Assembly (NCBI GenBank): GCA_017555875.1 | Contig: JAFZFN010000014.1 | Location: forward strand, 124,001-188,000 | From: Bacteroidaceae bacterium | GTDB taxonomy: Bacteria > Bacteroidota > Bacteroidia > Bacteroidales > Bacteroidaceae | Length of the DNA: 64,000 nucleotides | Direction of reading: 5' to 3' | Program-made: the position numbers and the translations under genes | In this document: positions 62,507 through 64,000 of the stretch, piece by piece | Position numbering within the stretch: position 1 is the first letter of the stretch | Layout: each line of letters begins with the position of its first letter | Notes under the pieces: model-generated | The model's database searches: none | What the model was told of the DNA's origin: nothing | The model's input: only the letters and a program-made list of their open reading frames with translations

Positions 62507-64000
62507 TCACTTCTTCAACTCGGGATAACTGATACGAGCATGATACATGGTGCGCAACTTCTCCTTGAACACTGCCTTGATGTCTGATATGTCCTTGAAT
62601 GTGATGGGGCACGCAGCATAGTTTCCTTCTGAAACTTGGCCATCTATGATGCGATCTACGAGGTTGGCAATCTTCTCCTCGGTGTACTCGGGTAAGCTGC
62701 GTGAGGCAGCCTCCACAGCATCAGCCATCATGAGAATCGCTGTCTCCATAGAGTGTGGTGCCGGACCAGGATAGGTGAAGAGGCTCTCGTCGACCTCTTC
62801 GCCTGGATGCTCATTTTTGTATGATATATAGAAATACTTGGCCTTGCTGCATCCATGGTGGGTGCGGATGAAGTCCTTGATAGCCTCGGGCAAATGATGT
62901 TTCTCTGCTAAGCGAAGTCCGGCATTCACATGATTGATGATAATCTGTGCGCTCTTCTCATAGGGAAGACAAGCATGCGGATTGGTAGTGCCTTGATTCT
63001 CCGTGAAGAATATGGGATTCTCGATCTTTCCTATGTCGTGATACATCGCTCCTGTGCGGACCAAGAGGCTGCTGGCACCAATCTTGTTGGCTGCAGCTGC
63101 TGCAAGATTGGATACTTGGATGGAGTGCTGGAAGGTGCCTGGGGCCTCCTCAGAGAGTTGGCGCAAGAGCTTGATGTTGAAGTTGGAAAGCTCCATTAAC
63201 GTCACGTCAGAGGTGAAGCGGAACAGCTTTTCATAAAGCAACATCAGGGGATAGGTGAAGAGCAACAACACTCCATTGAGTAAGAAATGTGCAAAGATAC
63301 CCCGATTGAAGGCTATGAGCGAACTCTTATTGATGAGTTCGTAGCCAAAATAGACGAAGCAGTAGGACAAGATTGCTACTAATGCTACACGGAATATCTG
63401 TGAACGCTCGGTGAGCTCAGTAAGTGAGTATATGGCAGCTATGCCGGCTGTGAGTTGTAACAGAACAAACACGAAGGGGTCGGGGACGAAAATCGAACAC
63501 ACCAAAGTAATCACCAGATGAGTCATAAAAGCGGTGCGAGCATCAAGAAAGACACTCACCATGACTGGCGCCATGGCAAAGGGAATAATCATCAGCGCAC
63601 CTCCATTTGTCACAATTCCCGCCGCTGCAAGGGGGAATATTACTAGCTGTGTGGCCAAGAAAAGCAGTTTGTTGCGTTCATACAGATAGCTGCGGCGATA
63701 GTTGATGAGGTACATCACAAATGCGCCAATGAGTAGAACTACAAGCAGGACTTGTCCGATGAGCGTCATCTGTATGCCTTGCTCATCGATGCGTTTGTTG
63801 AGTTCGTTGCGATACGACACCAAGGCCTGGTAAATCTCCTCATCCACCATCTCTCCACTACCTATAATCTTTTGTCCCTTGAGGACTACACCACTATTGG
63901 GAGATATTGCATTGAGGGCTTCGCGTCGTGCTGCTTCCGACTTGATAGCATCGTAACGTATGTTGGGGACAATGTAGTCGTTGAGGTTACTGTTTCGCAG
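62507..64000 (-). CDS. 7TM-HD (YqfF/PgpH-type) phosphodiesterase, 3' part
   Basis: The gene runs off the window; the frame is open to 64000, so an apparent start at 63850 is internal. 497 residues are visible. First comes the end of the extracellular 7TMR-HDED domain (SGVVLKGQKIIGSGE), then seven hydrophobic segments (about 80-275), then an HD domain with TFQHSIQVSNLAAAAA and the metal motif YHDIGK, and ALPY/HTHHG-type downstream His residues (IRTHHGCS). This family (PgpH) hydrolyses cyclic di-AMP in Listeria and related species. The same role is likely here, given that Bacteroidetes make c-di-AMP, but is inferred. Confidence 0.88.
   Translation of the reverse strand: MRNSNLNDYIVPNIRYDAIKSEAARREALNAISPNSGVVLKGQKIIGSGEMVDEEIYQALVSYRNELNKRIDEQGIQMTLIGQVLLVVLLIGAFVMYLINYRRSYLYERNKLLFLATQLVIFPLAAAGIVTNGGALMIIPFAMAPVMVSVFLDARTAFMTHLVITLVCSIFVPDPFVFVLLQLTAGIAAIYSLTELTERSQIFRVALVAILSYCFVYFGYELINKSSLIAFNRGIFAHFLLNGVLLLFTYPLMLLYEKLFRFTSDVTLMELSNFNIKLLRQLSEEAPGTFQHSIQVSNLAAAAANKIGASSLLVRTGAMYHDIGKIENPIFFTENQGTTNPHACLPYEKSAQIIINHVNAGLRLAEKHHLPEAIKDFIRTHHGCSKAKYFYISYKNEHPGEEVDESLFTYPGPAPHSMETAILMMADAVEAASRSLPEYTEEKIANLVDRIIDGQVSEGNYAACPITFKDISDIKAVFKEKLRTMYHARISYPELKK

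Overview
The window reads as chromosomal DNA of a member of the Bacteroidota, most likely order Bacteroidales near Prevotellaceae. The grounds are the SusC/SusD pair, a complete PorP-GldK-GldL-GldM-GldN type IX secretion (T9SS) core, DUF4843/PKD-like/DUF4369-TlpA surface lipoproteins, ATP-type PEP carboxykinase, and many promoters of the Bacteroidetes pattern TTG/TTTG - about 20 bp - TAnnTTTG instead of -35/-10 boxes. No tRNA, rRNA, CRISPR array or intact transposase gene was seen. The species call is inference.

Layout. 0-6.3 kb: end of a membrane acyltransferase-like gene, ruvA, a fucose-permease-type transporter, pckA, a Pr6Pr-type membrane protein, a PNPOx-fold protein and a DUF4294 protein. 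6.3-6.8 kb: a non-coding element with terminal inverted repeats (element A). 6.9-9.4 kb: a large secreted protein with a T9SS-like tail and a 52-residue peptide gene. 9.4-9.9 kb: a 92% AT island between inverted octamer arrays. 9.9-18.5 kb: nhaA, an AlkD-like repair protein, an M49 dipeptidyl peptidase III lipoprotein and a 1436-residue M60 (mucin-type) metallopeptidase. 18.7-24 kb: guaB, SRPBCC-pyrE, gltX and a lytic transglycosylase. 24.2-30 kb: a thioredoxin-less TlpA-like protein, SusC and SusD. 30-35 kb: a patatin/beta-barrel protein and a large amidase with an inserted golvesin-type domain. 35-42 kb: fabG and the T9SS core operon. 42-46.7 kb: metK with a SAM-II-like leader, a second copy of the inverted-repeat element (element B), a long structured leader RNA in front of a small lipoprotein gene, and ychF. 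46.8-55.4 kb: lgt, purT, vanZ-like, a ComEA-like HhH protein, a DEAD-box helicase, a MazG-like gene, a phage antirepressor fragment and a succinate/acetate CoA-transferase. 55.5-62.4 kb: a surface lipoprotein operon (DUF4843, PKD-like, three TlpA-like proteins, one of which lacks the redox cysteines). 62.5-64 kb: 3' part of a 7TM-HD cyclic-dinucleotide phosphodiesterase gene, running off the window.

How it fits together. The T9SS operon provides the export route for proteins with T9SS-type C-terminal domains; two candidates are here (718 and 1436 residues). SusC/SusD form an outer-membrane uptake pair whose usual partners (DUF4843, PKD-like, TlpA-like) sit 25 kb away, so this may be a split locus.

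The most unusual material is non-coding: (1) a two-copy element family of about 350-380 bp with roughly 30-bp terminal inverted repeats and a shared palindromic core; (2) a roughly 370-nt leader with its own promoter, a two-codon ORF and a 123-nt extended hairpin before a small AT-rich lipoprotein gene; (3) tracts of 7-bp repeats that run up to the start codon of several genes and, for the fucose permease, make up the whole 5' UTR; (4) a poly-G tract inside a promoter region. All homology calls were made by eye from motifs, without database searches.
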